DNA from: Rhizobium skierniewicense
GTDB lineage: Bacteria; Pseudomonadota; Alphaproteobacteria; Rhizobiales; Rhizobiaceae
DNA: 64,000 nucleotides
Assembly: GCF_014196515.1 (NCBI RefSeq)
Contig: NZ_JACIDV010000001.1
Location: 434,001 to 498,000 of the forward strand
Direction of reading: 5' to 3'
Shown here: piece after piece, positions 44,705 to 54,071 of the stretch
Position numbering within the stretch: position 1 is the stretch's first letter
How the letters are laid out: each line of letters opens with the position of its first letter
The notes under the pieces: generated by a model
Told to the model about the DNA's origin: nothing
The model's database searches: none
Seen by the model: only the letters and a program-made list of their open reading frames with translations
Made by a program: the position numbers and the translations under genes

Positions 44705-46231
44705 ATGACGCCGAGACTGAGATTCGAGACGATTTCCAAGAGCTTTCCCGGCGTAAACGCATTGACGGATGTTTCGTTTGAGGTCGTCCCCGGCGAGATC
44801 CACGGACTTCTCGGTGAAAACGGCGCTGGCAAATCCACGCTTTTGCGCATTTTGTCCGGCGTGTTTCGCCCTACATCCGGCACTGTCTTTGTGGACGGAG
44901 AGGCTGTCGCCTTCAAGAAACCGATGGATGCCCGGGCCGCCGGTATCGCGATGATCCACCAGGAACTTCAGCAGGTCCCGCATTTGAGCGTCGCCCAGAA
45001 CATGTTTCTCGGTCATTCGCTGACGCATATGGGCGGCCTATTCGTGTCCCGCCGCGAGCAGGAAGAGCGCGCTGCAGAAGCGCTGTCGATGATCGACAAA
45101 ACCATTGATCCTTCGGCGCCGATATCATCTCTCAAGGTCGCTCAGCGCCAGATCGTCGAAATCGGCCGAGCGCTTCTCGACAAAGCGAAGGTCATCGCCA
45201 TGGATGAGCCGACGTCGAGCCTGACGCCCAGCGAGTTCGACCGACTGGCAGAGGTCATCGCCAGCCTATCCAAAACCGGCGTATCGATCATCTATGTATC
45301 GCACAAGATGGATGAGGTCTTTCGCATCTGCCAACGCTCCAGCATCATGCGCGATGGCAAGCTGGTTGATATCGTGGATCTCGCCACGGTTTCGGAAAAG
45401 GACGTGATCGCCAAGATGGTCGGTCGCGAATTGATGCAGGAACACCATAATTCCTTCGTGACCGATACCGTCAAGCTCGAAGCCAGAAATCTGTCGTCAG
45501 CGACCAGAATTCGCGATGTGTCCTTCAGCCTGCACAAGGGTGAAGTCCTTGGTATCGCCGGGTTGGTCGGCTCCGGGCGCACGGAACTCCTGCGCTTGCT
45601 GGCTGGTGTCGATCGCCTGAGCGCCGGTTCGATTGTCATTGACGGGAAAGAACAGAGCTTCTCCAATCCACGCGATGCAATCGCCTCTGGCATCGGTCTG
45701 GTGCCGGAAGAGCGTAAAAGGGAGGGTATCATTCCCCTGCGCCCCGTTGCCACCAATATGGCACTGGCCTCGCTTGGCACGTTTTCATCCGGCGGGATGA
45801 TCAGCAATTCGAAACTGCGCGCGACCGCACAGGACTTTTTGAAGCGCGTTAACCTGCGGCCCTTCCAGCTGGATCGTCCGATCCGGTTGTTCAGCGGCGG
45901 TAACCAGCAAAAGGCCATCATTGCGCGCTGGCTGGCGGCCAAATCACAAATCCTGCTGTTCGATGAGCCGACCCGCGGCATCGATGTGGGGGCCAAGTCA
46001 GAAATCTATCATCTGATCGAAGACCTCGCCCGGGAAGGTCATTCCATCATCGTCGTATCCTCCGAGCTGCCCGAGGTTATCCGCCTTTCGGATCGCGTGC
46101 TGGTCATGCGGGAAGGGCGGATTGCGGCAGATATTCCACGTGATCAACTGAGCGAAAGCGCGATTGTCGCGCATGCCATTCCAGGGGCGAATGCCGATGC
46201 GGACGACGCGCGCATTGCGCGACCCGTATGA
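44705..46231 (+). CDS. Sugar ABC transporter ATPase, RbsA/MglA type
   Basis: This 508-residue ATPase has two nucleotide-binding halves, as in all CUT2 importers. Half one has Walker A GENGAGKST, SSLKVAQRQIVEIGRALLDKAKVIAMDEPTSSL in place of a strict LSGGQ, and FPGVNALTDVSFEV at the start. Half two has GLVGSGRTELLRLLAG in place of Walker A (lacking the usual GKST, typical of this family), GIGLVPEERKREGI, LFSGGNQQKAIIARWL and LLFDEPTRGIDVGAKSEIY. It lies between the binding protein and the permease. Confidence 0.95.
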   Translation: MTPRLRFETISKSFPGVNALTDVSFEVVPGEIHGLLGENGAGKSTLLRILSGVFRPTSGTVFVDGEAVAFKKPMDARAAGIAMIHQELQQVPHLSVAQNMFLGHSLTHMGGLFVSRREQEERAAEALSMIDKTIDPSAPISSLKVAQRQIVEIGRALLDKAKVIAMDEPTSSLTPSEFDRLAEVIASLSKTGVSIIYVSHKMDEVFRICQRSSIMRDGKLVDIVDLATVSEKDVIAKMVGRELMQEHHNSFVTDTVKLEARNLSSATRIRDVSFSLHKGEVLGIAGLVGSGRTELLRLLAGVDRLSAGSIVIDGKEQSFSNPRDAIASGIGLVPEERKREGIIPLRPVATNMALASLGTFSSGGMISNSKLRATAQDFLKRVNLRPFQLDRPIRLFSGGNQQKAIIARWLAAKSQILLFDEPTRGIDVGAKSEIYHLIEDLAREGHSIIVVSSELPEVIRLSDRVLVMREGRIAADIPRDQLSESAIVAHAIPGANADADDARIARPV

Positions 46232-46247
46232 ACGGACAGGACCATCC

Positions 46248-47225
46248 ATGACCAGCACTTCCAATGTCACGCCCAACTCCGGCCCCGCCTTCCGTCGCTT
46301 CTCGTTTTCGCTTCGCGATGCAGGGACGTTGATCGGCCTCGTCGTCATCATGGCGGTGTTTGCAGCCCTCGTTCCGGGGTTCATTTCCGAGCGAAATCTT
46401 GTCAACATTCTCCAGCAGTCCAGCATCAATGCGTGCCTGGCACTCGGTATGACGCTGGTCATCATCTCCGGGGGCATCGATCTGTCGGTTGGCCCCACAG
46501 CTGCAATCTCTGCTGTTGTTACCGCCAGCCTGCTTGTGGCGGGTACACCGATCCCGCTTGCCATTCTGGCAGGTCTCGGCGTTGGCGTTCTCTGCGGTTT
46601 GATCAATGGCGTGCTGGTTGCCTATGTGGGCCTGCAACCTTTCATCGTGACGCTGGGAACACTCAGCACTTATCGCGCCATCGCGTTGATCTACACCGGT
46701 GGCAATCCCGTTCTCGGGATTCCAGCGGGGTTCCGGTCTCTCTTTAACGGCAATCTCTTCGGCATCCCGACGCCGGTGCTGATCGTTGCCGTTGTTGCCA
46801 TTGCCGCATGGATATTGCTCAAGAAAACGCCGATTGGCGAGTATTTGATGGCGGTTGGCGGCAATGAAGAGGCTGCCTATGTCGCAGGCGTTCCGATCGC
46901 CCGCACCAAGATTACGGCCTATGTCATTTCCGGTGGTCTGGCTGCACTTGCCTCTCTCATTCTCATTGGTCGTCTGGGGGCTGCCGAACCTATTCTTGGA
47001 AACCTGTGGGAATTGGATGCCATCGCGGCCGCGGCTATTGGTGGTGCGTCCCTGATGGGCGGGAAAGGCAGCATTCTCGGTACGATACTGGGCGCCATCA
47101 TCTTGGGTGCAATGCGCAACGGTTTGACGTTGATGAATGTTCAGGCCTTCTATCAACTGCTCGCCACTGGCCTTATAATCCTCGTCGCCATGATGATTGA
47201 TCGTGCGACAAGGGGAAGAGAATGA
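46248..47225 (+). CDS. Sugar ABC transporter permease, RbsC type
   Basis: This 325-residue CUT2 permease has about ten hydrophobic segments. Family marks include ACLALGMTLVIISGGIDLSVG near residue 65, the AVGGNEEAAYVAGVPI cytoplasmic loop near residue 205 and AIAAAAIGGASLMGGKGSILGT near residue 260. The ATG at 46248 (MTSTSNVTPN) with GGACAGGA upstream is chosen; the longer frame to 46164 overlaps the ATPase. It overlaps the RpiR gene by 4 bases. Confidence 0.95.
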   Translation: MTSTSNVTPNSGPAFRRFSFSLRDAGTLIGLVVIMAVFAALVPGFISERNLVNILQQSSINACLALGMTLVIISGGIDLSVGPTAAISAVVTASLLVAGTPIPLAILAGLGVGVLCGLINGVLVAYVGLQPFIVTLGTLSTYRAIALIYTGGNPVLGIPAGFRSLFNGNLFGIPTPVLIVAVVAIAAWILLKKTPIGEYLMAVGGNEEAAYVAGVPIARTKITAYVISGGLAALASLILIGRLGAAEPILGNLWELDAIAAAAIGGASLMGGKGSILGTILGAIILGAMRNGLTLMNVQAFYQLLATGLIILVAMMIDRATRGRE

Positions 47226-48097
47226 ATTCGGAAAGCTTCGACACGAAGACAGTCGGCCCGCGCATTCGCATGATGATGCCCTTGCTGACAGCGCTCGAAG
47301 CAAAGGTCGTGGATACCGTTTTCGCGATGCGTGATTTCAGCGATGAAACGTCGCTGAAGCAGATCGCTGACGACGCCGGCGTGTCGGAAGCCATGGTGGT
47401 GAAGATCACCAAGAAGCTCGGCTTTTCCGGGTACCGCGATTTTCGCACAGCGGTGAGCCAGTACAATCGCCAACCGACGGCAGAAATGCACCAGGAACTG
47501 TCCGTTGAGGACACGTCCCAGGAGATCGTTCAGAAGGTTTTTCGCACCTCGATCAATGCCTTGGAGGAAACACTGTCCATTCTGGATATGGTGGCCTTCG
47601 ACAAGGCTGCCGACCTCATCCACAGCGCTAGGCAACGGGATTTTTATGGCGTCGGCGGTTCTGCACAAATCGCTCGGGACGTGTCGCACAAGTTCCTGCG
47701 TATCGGTGTTCGCGCATCCGTGTTCGATGATGTTCATATGATGCTGATGTCGGCAGCGCTGTTGACCAACGGCGATATCGCCATCGGCTTTTCCCATTCC
47801 GGCAATACCACCGCGATCATCGAAGCGCTTCAGCTGGCCAAGCGCAACGGCGCGCAAACGATTGCGATCACGAACTACAACTCTTCCGCGCTAGCGCAGG
47901 CCGCCGATGTGGTTCTCTGTTCCACCGCACAGGGATCGCCCCTGATGGGTGAGAATGCCGCCGCGCGCATCGCACAATTGAATATTCTCGACGCCGTCTT
48001 CATGGCGGTTGCACAGCGCGACTACCAGTCGGCTGAAACAAATCTTGACCGGACCATGTCTGCCGTCAAATCCAAACGGAAAGATAGACTTTCATGA
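47222..48097 (+). CDS. RpiR-family transcriptional regulator
   Basis: This 291-residue regulator has an N-terminal RpiR helix-turn-helix (about residues 18-95, with DDAGVSEAMVVKITKKLGFSGYRDF) and a C-terminal SIS domain that binds a phosphosugar (IHSARQRDFYGVGGSAQIARD, IGFSHSGNTTAIIEALQLAKRNGAQTIAITN). It is embedded in the importer-kinase operon by 4-base overlaps on both sides, so it likely controls its own operon in response to a phosphorylated intermediate. It is the best local candidate for binding the 17-nt motif found at 36313 and 42471. Confidence 0.95.
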   Translation: MNSESFDTKTVGPRIRMMMPLLTALEAKVVDTVFAMRDFSDETSLKQIADDAGVSEAMVVKITKKLGFSGYRDFRTAVSQYNRQPTAEMHQELSVEDTSQEIVQKVFRTSINALEETLSILDMVAFDKAADLIHSARQRDFYGVGGSAQIARDVSHKFLRIGVRASVFDDVHMMLMSAALLTNGDIAIGFSHSGNTTAIIEALQLAKRNGAQTIAITNYNSSALAQAADVVLCSTAQGSPLMGENAAARIAQLNILDAVFMAVAQRDYQSAETNLDRTMSAVKSKRKDRLS

Positions 48098-48981
48098 CAT
48101 CATCGCCGCTCGTCACCGTCCTGGGCAGTCTGCATTATGATATTGCTGTTATGGGTCCATCGCGCCCACGAAAAGGTGAGACCGTGACGGGCACATCTTG
48201 GCATCCCAAGTTCGGCGGCAAGGGTGGCAATCAGGCGGTATCTTGCGCCCGCACCGGCATGTCCACGTCGATGATAGGCGCGGTCGCGGAGGACGATTTT
48301 GGCCGTTTTCTCCTTGCCAATCTGGCGCGTAAAGGTGTCGATCACACTTTTGTCCGTGGTGATGCTTCCCGGTCCACGGGGATGAGCGTTGCCATTTTCG
48401 ATGACGAAGGAGACTACGGCGCGGTCATCGTCTCAGGCAGCAATCTGACACTCGGTGAGGTCGATGTCGCCGCAGCTCATGAGGTCCTTTCAAAGACGAC
48501 GCTTCTGGTTCTGCAAAATGAAATCCCGGATGCCGCCAACGTTGCGGGAGCAAAAGCCGTAAGACAGGCCGGTGGCCGCATTCTGATCAATGCCGCCCCT
48601 GCACGTGTTCTTTCAACGGCGCTCCAGCCACTGATCGACATCCTTGTGGTCAACGCCATCGAGGCTGAAATGCTGGCAGATACGCCGGTCGTGGAAACAT
48701 TGGATGGCGCTTTGACGGCTGCCAAAATCCTCGCCCAAACCTATCCGGAGGTGGTAGTAACCGCTGGCGGAGCAGGCGTCGCCTATGCAAGTCGAGATGG
48801 CGGTGAAATCGTGATTGCCGCCATAAAGGTTGAGGTTCAAAGTACGCACGGTGCGGGGGATGAATTTATCGGCGTACTCGCCGCCGAGCTTGCCGCCGGC
48901 CACGCGATGATCGATGCACTGGGCCAGGCAAACCGGGCGGCTGCAAAGTTGGTCAGTACGTCCGAGCAGGACCGGAGCTAA
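48094..48981 (+). CDS. PfkB-family carbohydrate kinase
   Basis: This is a 295-residue kinase. PfkB signature 1 is GGKGGNQAVSCARTGMSTSMIGAV (residues about 39-62); signature 2 reads STHGAGDEFIGVLAAELA (about 249-266), with the catalytic Asp of GAGD kept. The second signature departs from the usual DTTGAGDAF, so its substrate may differ from that of the kinase at 41383. The start overlaps the RpiR stop by 4 bases, placing it in the ribose-type importer operon. It ends 34 bases from the convergent gnd. Confidence 0.9.
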   Translation: MTSSPLVTVLGSLHYDIAVMGPSRPRKGETVTGTSWHPKFGGKGGNQAVSCARTGMSTSMIGAVAEDDFGRFLLANLARKGVDHTFVRGDASRSTGMSVAIFDDEGDYGAVIVSGSNLTLGEVDVAAAHEVLSKTTLLVLQNEIPDAANVAGAKAVRQAGGRILINAAPARVLSTALQPLIDILVVNAIEAEMLADTPVVETLDGALTAAKILAQTYPEVVVTAGGAGVAYASRDGGEIVIAAIKVEVQSTHGAGDEFIGVLAAELAAGHAMIDALGQANRAAAKLVSTSEQDRS

Positions 48982-49015
48982 GCTGCCGATCCTTGCTCTT
49001 CTGTTTGGGGGGAGG

Positions 49016-50050
49016 TCAGGCCGGTTTCATTCCAGCATCGGATTTTGGTTTTTCGTGATGGCCGCCAAAGGCAAACCGCATGGCAGACAGCAACTTGTCT
49101 GCGTAGAGGGACTCGCCCTGGGAACTGAACCGCTGGAACACGGCTGAAGACAAAACGGGGGTCGGCACACCGGTGTCGATTGCCGCTTTCAATGTCCAGC
49201 GCCCCTCGCCGGAATCGGAGACACGACCACCGTACGACGCGAGTTCTGGGTCCTGCTTCAGCGCATCCGCCGTCAAATCCAGAAGCCAGGAACTGATAAC
49301 GCTGCCGTGTCTCCAAACTTCGGAGACAGCGGCCATATCGATGTCGAACTGGTAATATTGCGGTGTTGGCAGCGGGCTGGTTTCAGCATCGACATCCCGT
49401 GTCTTTTTGCCCGCATTGGCAGCTTTTAGAATGTTCATTCCTTCTGCATAGGCAGCCATCATGCCGTATTCGATACCGTTGTGGACCATTTTGACAAAGT
49501 GACCTGCACCGGTGGGGCCGCAGTGAAGATAGCCAAACTGCGCTGTCTTCAGCGCTTCGCTGGGGGCCTCGATATCAAGTGGATTGCCGCCAGGCGCCAA
49601 TGTCGCGAAGACAGGGTCGAGATGGCGCACCGCCTTCTCAGGCCCGCCGATCATCAGGCAATAACCGCGCTCCAAGCCCCAGACGCCGCCGCTGGTGCCG
49701 ACATCGACGTAATCGATGCCTTTGGCGCGCAGTTGTTCTGCTTTGTCGACGTCATCGTGGTAGTATGAATTGCCTCCGTCGATGATGATGTCGCCCGGCG
49801 CCATCAGCGCCGCGAGTTTGTCCACATTCTGCCCGGTGATTGCTGCAGGGAGCATGAGCCATGCGCAGGCGGGTTTCGTCAGTTTGGAAGCAAAATCCTC
49901 CATCGACGTCGCGCCTGTGGCGCCCTCTGCGACCAGTGCGGCAACGTTTGCGGGATTGATATCGAAGACAACGCATTCATGGCCGCCCTTCAATAGGCGC
50001 CGAACCATGTTCGCGCCCATTCTGCCCAGTCCCATCATTCCAATTTGCAT
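49016..50050 (-). CDS. gnd: 6-phosphogluconate dehydrogenase, short decarboxylating form
   Basis: This enzyme converts 6-phosphogluconate to ribulose 5-phosphate and CO2. At 344 residues it is the short GntZ/YqeC-like form, often NAD-linked, rather than the usual form of about 470. Visible are the dinucleotide loop MGLGRMGANMVRRLLKGGH, DGGNSYYHDD, the substrate motif VGTSGGVWGLERGYCLMIGG and GAGHFVKMVHNGIEYGMM with the catalytic Lys. The ATG at 50050 (MQIGMMGLG) has GAGGAAA upstream; the longer frame to 50311 covers the promoter and is rejected. It is transcribed divergently from transketolase, and both handle pentose phosphates. Confidence 0.93.
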   Translation of the reverse strand: MQIGMMGLGRMGANMVRRLLKGGHECVVFDINPANVAALVAEGATGATSMEDFASKLTKPACAWLMLPAAITGQNVDKLAALMAPGDIIIDGGNSYYHDDVDKAEQLRAKGIDYVDVGTSGGVWGLERGYCLMIGGPEKAVRHLDPVFATLAPGGNPLDIEAPSEALKTAQFGYLHCGPTGAGHFVKMVHNGIEYGMMAAYAEGMNILKAANAGKKTRDVDAETSPLPTPQYYQFDIDMAAVSEVWRHGSVISSWLLDLTADALKQDPELASYGGRVSDSGEGRWTLKAAIDTGVPTPVLSSAVFQRFSSQGESLYADKLLSAMRFAFGGHHEKPKSDAGMKPA

Positions 50051-50309
50051 CTCATTTTCCTCGAAGTCGTTATATTCGGTTGTTGAATTGTGCTGGCGTC
50101 GCCAAGCGTTTGCCGCGACTTGTTCAACCAACGTCATCGGCAATTGCGACTTATCGATGGTATTTTCCGTGACTGGAGTGCGCAGGGCCATCCTCGCGAT
50201 TTGAGGTCGGGAATGCAGAGAAAGACGGCTGAGTGCTGGAACATCTGATGCTCCAACTGGCTTATCAGAGGTGGCGCCGCGAACGCGTGCATGCCCAAGG
50301 AGTTTTCCC

Positions 50310-52355
50310 ATGCAGGATCAATCAACCGTATCAACTCAGAAATCTGTCCCGCCACCGCGTGACCCGCATCTGCGCGAACTTGCAAATTGCATCCGGTTTT
50401 TGTCAATGGACGCCGTGCAGAACGCAAAAAGCGGCCATCCCGGCATGCCAATGGGCATGGCGGATATTGCAACGGTTCTTTTTTCCGAATTCATGACCTT
50501 CGACCCTCAGGAGCCACATTGGTTCGACCGTGACCGCTTCCTCATTTCGAACGGTCATGGCTCCATGCTGTTGTACAGCCTGTTGTACCTGACGGGTTAT
50601 GAGGACATGACCCTCGATGAGATCAAGCGCTTTCGCCAGATAGACAGCCGAACTGCAGGCCATCCGGAGTACCATCACGCGACAGGCATCGAGACCACCA
50701 CCGGACCGCTGGGGCAGGGGCTGGCGAACTCGGTGGGCTTTTCCTTCGCCGAGAGGGTTATGAACGCGCAATTTGGGGATGATCTCGTCGACCACTTCAC
50801 TTATGTGTTCCTGGGCGACGGATGCCTTATGGAGGGCATCAGCCAGGAAGCGATCTCCTTCGCGGGGCACCGCAAGCTGGGGCGGCTTATCGCTTTTTTT
50901 GACAATAATTCGATCTCGATCGATGGCGCGACCAACCTGGCTGAATCGGATGACCAAACCGCTCGTTTTCACGCGTCCAACTGGCACGTCATAGAAATTG
51001 ATGGGCACGATACGGATGCGATCCGCGCTGCGATCATCGAAGCCAGGAATGTAACCGATAAACCGTCGCTCATCTCCTGCCGCACAATTATCGGTTTTGG
51101 ATTTCCAACAAAGGCCGGCACTCAAAAAGCGCATAGCGACGCGCCGGGCGAGGAAGAGATCGCCGGTGCGCGTGAACTGTTGAACTGGTCGTCACCGCCA
51201 TTTGAAATCCCTCAGAACCTTCTCGACGACTGGCGCAGGATTGGTGCCAAGGGTCGTTCGGCACAGCAGGCGTGGACAAAGCGGCTCGCCCAGACGAAGA
51301 GCGAGGTGGCTGAAGACTTCAAACGCCGTATGGACGGAGAGCTTCCTGCCGGCTGGCGCACAGCGATAACAGGCGCGAAGGCAGAGCTGGCAAAAAGCGA
51401 GAAGGATCTTGCAACCCGACAGGCCAGCGGCATCGTTCTCAATCATCTGTTCGATGCTATTCCCGAAATGCTGGGCGGATCAGCTGATCTGACGCCATCC
51501 AACAATACAAAGGCGAAGAACCAGACCGAGATCGTACCAGGTGAGTTTTCCGGTTCCTACGTGCATTACGGCGTACGCGAGCACGGCATGGCGGCCATGA
51601 TGAACGGTATTGCCCTGCATGGCGGCCTTATCCCCTACGGTGGAACGTTCATGACATTCTCCGACTACTGCCGTCCGGCCATTCGGTTGGCTGCCATGAT
51701 GGAGATTCGAACCATCTTCGTGATGACCCATGATTCCATCGGTCTGGGAGAAGACGGTCCAACTCATCAGCCCATCGAACATCTCAGCGCCCGTCGCGCC
51801 ATTCCACAGCTTGCTGTCTATCGCCCCGGCGATTCCATCGAGACGGCCGAGTGCTGGGAGGCCATATTGGACGCGCCACGACAGGCGGCTTTGATTGCTC
51901 TCTCCCGTCAGCCGATGCCCTTGCTGAGAGGCGAAGCTGGCGATGAAAATCGTTCGGCCCGGGGAGGTTACGTTCTTCTGGAAGCGGATGGCGGCGAGCG
52001 GCAAATGACGATTTTTGCCTCTGGCTCGGAATTGCAGCTCGCCGTCAACGCCCGTGATCTTCTGCAACGGGACGGCATTCCAACCGCCGTTGTCTCCATG
52101 CCATGCAGGTTGTTGTTCGAAAAGCAAGACAGCGCCTATCAGCGTTCAGTTGTCGGCGAGACACGCGCCCGCGTTGCCGTCGAAGCGGCTGTGCAGGATT
52201 CCTGGGACCGATATATCGGCATCGACGGGAAGTTTGTCGGCATGCATCGTTTTGGCGCATCAGGCAAGATTGATGATGTCTACCGGAAATTCGGCATCAC
52301 CACCGAAGCCGTTGTCGCTGCTGCGCGGGCTGTGATCAAGCAACTGGAAGGCTGA
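50310..52355 (+). CDS. tkt: Transketolase
   Basis: This 681-residue thiamine-diphosphate enzyme shuttles two-carbon units among sugar phosphates. Key features are AVQNAKSGHPGMPMGMADIA near residue 35, GPLGQGLANSVGF, the thiamine motif GDGCLMEGISQEAISFAGH ending with FDNNSISIDG, and in the pyrimidine domain YVHYGVREHGMAAMMNGIALHGG and THDSIGLGEDGPTHQPIEHL. The ATG at 50310 follows AAGGAG at the standard distance. It lies 259 bases from the divergent gnd. Housekeeping transketolase in these bacteria is usually elsewhere, so this is probably an accessory copy for the sugar region. Confidence 0.96.
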   Translation: MQDQSTVSTQKSVPPPRDPHLRELANCIRFLSMDAVQNAKSGHPGMPMGMADIATVLFSEFMTFDPQEPHWFDRDRFLISNGHGSMLLYSLLYLTGYEDMTLDEIKRFRQIDSRTAGHPEYHHATGIETTTGPLGQGLANSVGFSFAERVMNAQFGDDLVDHFTYVFLGDGCLMEGISQEAISFAGHRKLGRLIAFFDNNSISIDGATNLAESDDQTARFHASNWHVIEIDGHDTDAIRAAIIEARNVTDKPSLISCRTIIGFGFPTKAGTQKAHSDAPGEEEIAGARELLNWSSPPFEIPQNLLDDWRRIGAKGRSAQQAWTKRLAQTKSEVAEDFKRRMDGELPAGWRTAITGAKAELAKSEKDLATRQASGIVLNHLFDAIPEMLGGSADLTPSNNTKAKNQTEIVPGEFSGSYVHYGVREHGMAAMMNGIALHGGLIPYGGTFMTFSDYCRPAIRLAAMMEIRTIFVMTHDSIGLGEDGPTHQPIEHLSARRAIPQLAVYRPGDSIETAECWEAILDAPRQAALIALSRQPMPLLRGEAGDENRSARGGYVLLEADGGERQMTIFASGSELQLAVNARDLLQRDGIPTAVVSMPCRLLFEKQDSAYQRSVVGETRARVAVEAAVQDSWDRYIGIDGKFVGMHRFGASGKIDDVYRKFGITTEAVVAAARAVIKQLEG

Positions 52356-52570
52356 TATGACCGTTGCCGCGCCAACACTTCACGCGGCGCGACGACGGAA
52401 TTCTTCAGATCTCTATCCCGCATTGCTTGGAGCGATCGCCGACACCTGCCTGTTCTTGCGATATAAAGTGTGGCATGGCAGGTTTTCGCAAATCTGCCGG
52501 GCCAACATTCTTCAACAACTAAGATTTTTGGCTCAAGCGGCCTGAATTTTTCTGATAAACGGAGGCGCTC
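52356..52570. other. Intergenic region between transketolase and DUF808 gene
   Basis: These 215 bases contain a 62-codon frame (52357-52545) that starts one base after the transketolase stop but has no recognisable content and no ribosome site of its own. I treat it as non-coding. I saw no clear terminator hairpin. Confidence 0.4.
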
Positions 52571-53590
52571 ATGAGTGTCGGACTGATCGCCCTTTTCGAT
52601 GACATCGCAGCTCTTGCCAAAGTTGCGGCAGCGTCTCTGGACGACATCGCTGGTCAGGCTGCCAAGGCTGGCGCCAAGGCCGCAGGGGTTGTCATCGATG
52701 ACGCCGCAGTGACGCCCCGCTACGTGACCGGGTTTTCACCCGCTCGCGAATTGCCGATCATCTGGAAGATCGCACTGGGTTCTCTGAAGAACAAATTGTT
52801 GATCCTGCTTCCGGTCGCTCTTGTGCTCAGTCTGATCGCACCGCAGGCGATCACTCCGCTATTGATGCTCGGCGGCCTCTACCTCTGCTATGAAGGTGCC
52901 GAAAAGGTCTATGGGCTTGTCGTTCCCCATGCGGCGGAAGCGCATGAGTCGAAATTGGAAACGGCAAGCGTCAACCCACAGGCACTCGAGGATGCGAAAG
53001 TTGCCGGTGCGATCAAGACCGACTTCATCCTGTCGGCTGAAATCATGGCGATAACGCTCGGCGCGCTTGATCCGGGCAGCGTCATTTCGCAAGCTTTTAT
53101 TCTTGCAGCTGTGGGTCTGGGCATCACCGCTCTCGTGTATGGTGGCGTGGCTGTGATCGTAAAGGCGGACGACTTCGGCCTCATGTTGGCACAGGTGAAA
53201 TCGAACTCTACCATCGGATCGATTGCGAGAGGCTTCGGACGCGGCATCGTGGTCGCGATGCCGTATTTTCTCAAAATCCTGGGCGTGGTTGGTACCGCCG
53301 CCATGATCTGGGTGGGTGGGGGTATAGTCGTGCACGGGTTGGAAACATTCGGCATAGAGGCTCCTGCGCATCTGATTGAGGCGGCAGGACATGCCGTCTC
53401 TCAAGCCGTTCCTTCAGTTGCCTCCATCGCGTCCTGGTTTGTCGAGGCTGCCGGTGCGGGCGTCGTGGGCATTATCGTCGGCTTCATCGCCATCCCGGCA
53501 GCGACCTATATCGTGTCGCCGACATGGGGCCTTTTAAAGTCGCTTCTCCCAAGGCGCGTCAGGAAAGAAACTTCTGCGGAAAAAAACTGA
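52571..53590 (+). CDS. DUF808 (YedI-like) inner membrane protein
   Basis: This is a 339-residue membrane protein of unknown function. The opening GLIALFDDIAALAKVAAASLDDIAGQAAKAGAKAAGVVIDDAAVTPRYV is characteristic of the DUF808/YedI family. There are about six hydrophobic segments (roughly residues 75-110, 155-195, 220-255 and 285-315). The end is basic (SLLPRRVRKETSAEKN). GGAGG precedes the ATG. There is no functional clue from neighbours; it probably stands alone. Confidence 0.9.
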   Translation: MSVGLIALFDDIAALAKVAAASLDDIAGQAAKAGAKAAGVVIDDAAVTPRYVTGFSPARELPIIWKIALGSLKNKLLILLPVALVLSLIAPQAITPLLMLGGLYLCYEGAEKVYGLVVPHAAEAHESKLETASVNPQALEDAKVAGAIKTDFILSAEIMAITLGALDPGSVISQAFILAAVGLGITALVYGGVAVIVKADDFGLMLAQVKSNSTIGSIARGFGRGIVVAMPYFLKILGVVGTAAMIWVGGGIVVHGLETFGIEAPAHLIEAAGHAVSQAVPSVASIASWFVEAAGAGVVGIIVGFIAIPAATYIVSPTWGLLKSLLPRRVRKETSAEKN

Positions 53591-54071
53591 GAACCCAATC
53601 GGCGCTCGATCGTCTCGGCAAACGTCTCCACCAAGACATCAATTGGCTTGACCAATTTATCCGCAAGTCTAAAATTCCATTGTCTGCGCAGCGGGGAGGC
53701 GATTGCGCAGGCAATGGAGGAAGAGCATGGCGGCCGGTCAAGTCAATTGTCGAGCGGCTGCTGTCGTCAGCTCTCATGACGTTATTTTTCAGCATAACGA
53801 TATCGCGACGGAATTTCCCGGCGTTTCCGCTTTAGACGATGCAACGTTCAACCTGAGACAGGATAAAACGCGTGCGGTCTTGAGCAAAAACCGAGCTGGC
53901 AGATTGTTGCTGATCAAGGACGGCGGCAGGGGCGGGATTTTGACAGCGATCACCGTTCACATCCTCCTCAAGGTTATCGACAAAACCGAAGCGAAATCCG
54001 TTCTCACTAGGTGGATCAACCCACGACGCCCATCTCGATCTGGGCGTCGTCTGGCGTAAAAAAGGCAGGAT
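53591..54071. other. Gap with ABC ATPase relic before the aldose dehydrogenase operon
   Basis: This 481-base stretch holds only the ABC ATPase relic. A 118-codon frame at 53703-54059 includes it but shows no other recognisable part. Imperfect repeats of GGCGTCGT flank 54028-54052 (GACGCCC...GGGCGTC), a possible weak hairpin just before the dehydrogenase gene. Confidence 0.5.
53790..53925 (+). pseudogene. Decayed fragment of an RbsA/MglA-type ABC ATPase
   Basis: Inside the 480-base gap between the DUF808 and aldo/keto reductase genes, one frame reads DIATEFPGVSALDDATFNLR, then 10-20 residues on SKNRAGRLLLIKDGG. Intact sugar ABC ATPases begin the same way (FPGVxALDxVSFxVRxGExxALxGENGAGKSTLMKIxxG), and the ATPase at 44705 has FPGVNALTDVSF followed by GENGAGKST at the same distance. 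Here the Walker A motif is destroyed (KNRAGRLLL) and the similarity stops after about 40 codons. It looks like the relic of a lost importer that may once have belonged to the dehydrogenase-lactonase operon downstream. Confidence 0.6.

Noticed and set aside
52357..52545. 62-codon frame starting one base after the transketolase stop
   Set aside because: No ribosome site of its own, no recognisable protein features, and it ends before the next gene without any coupling; likely chance.
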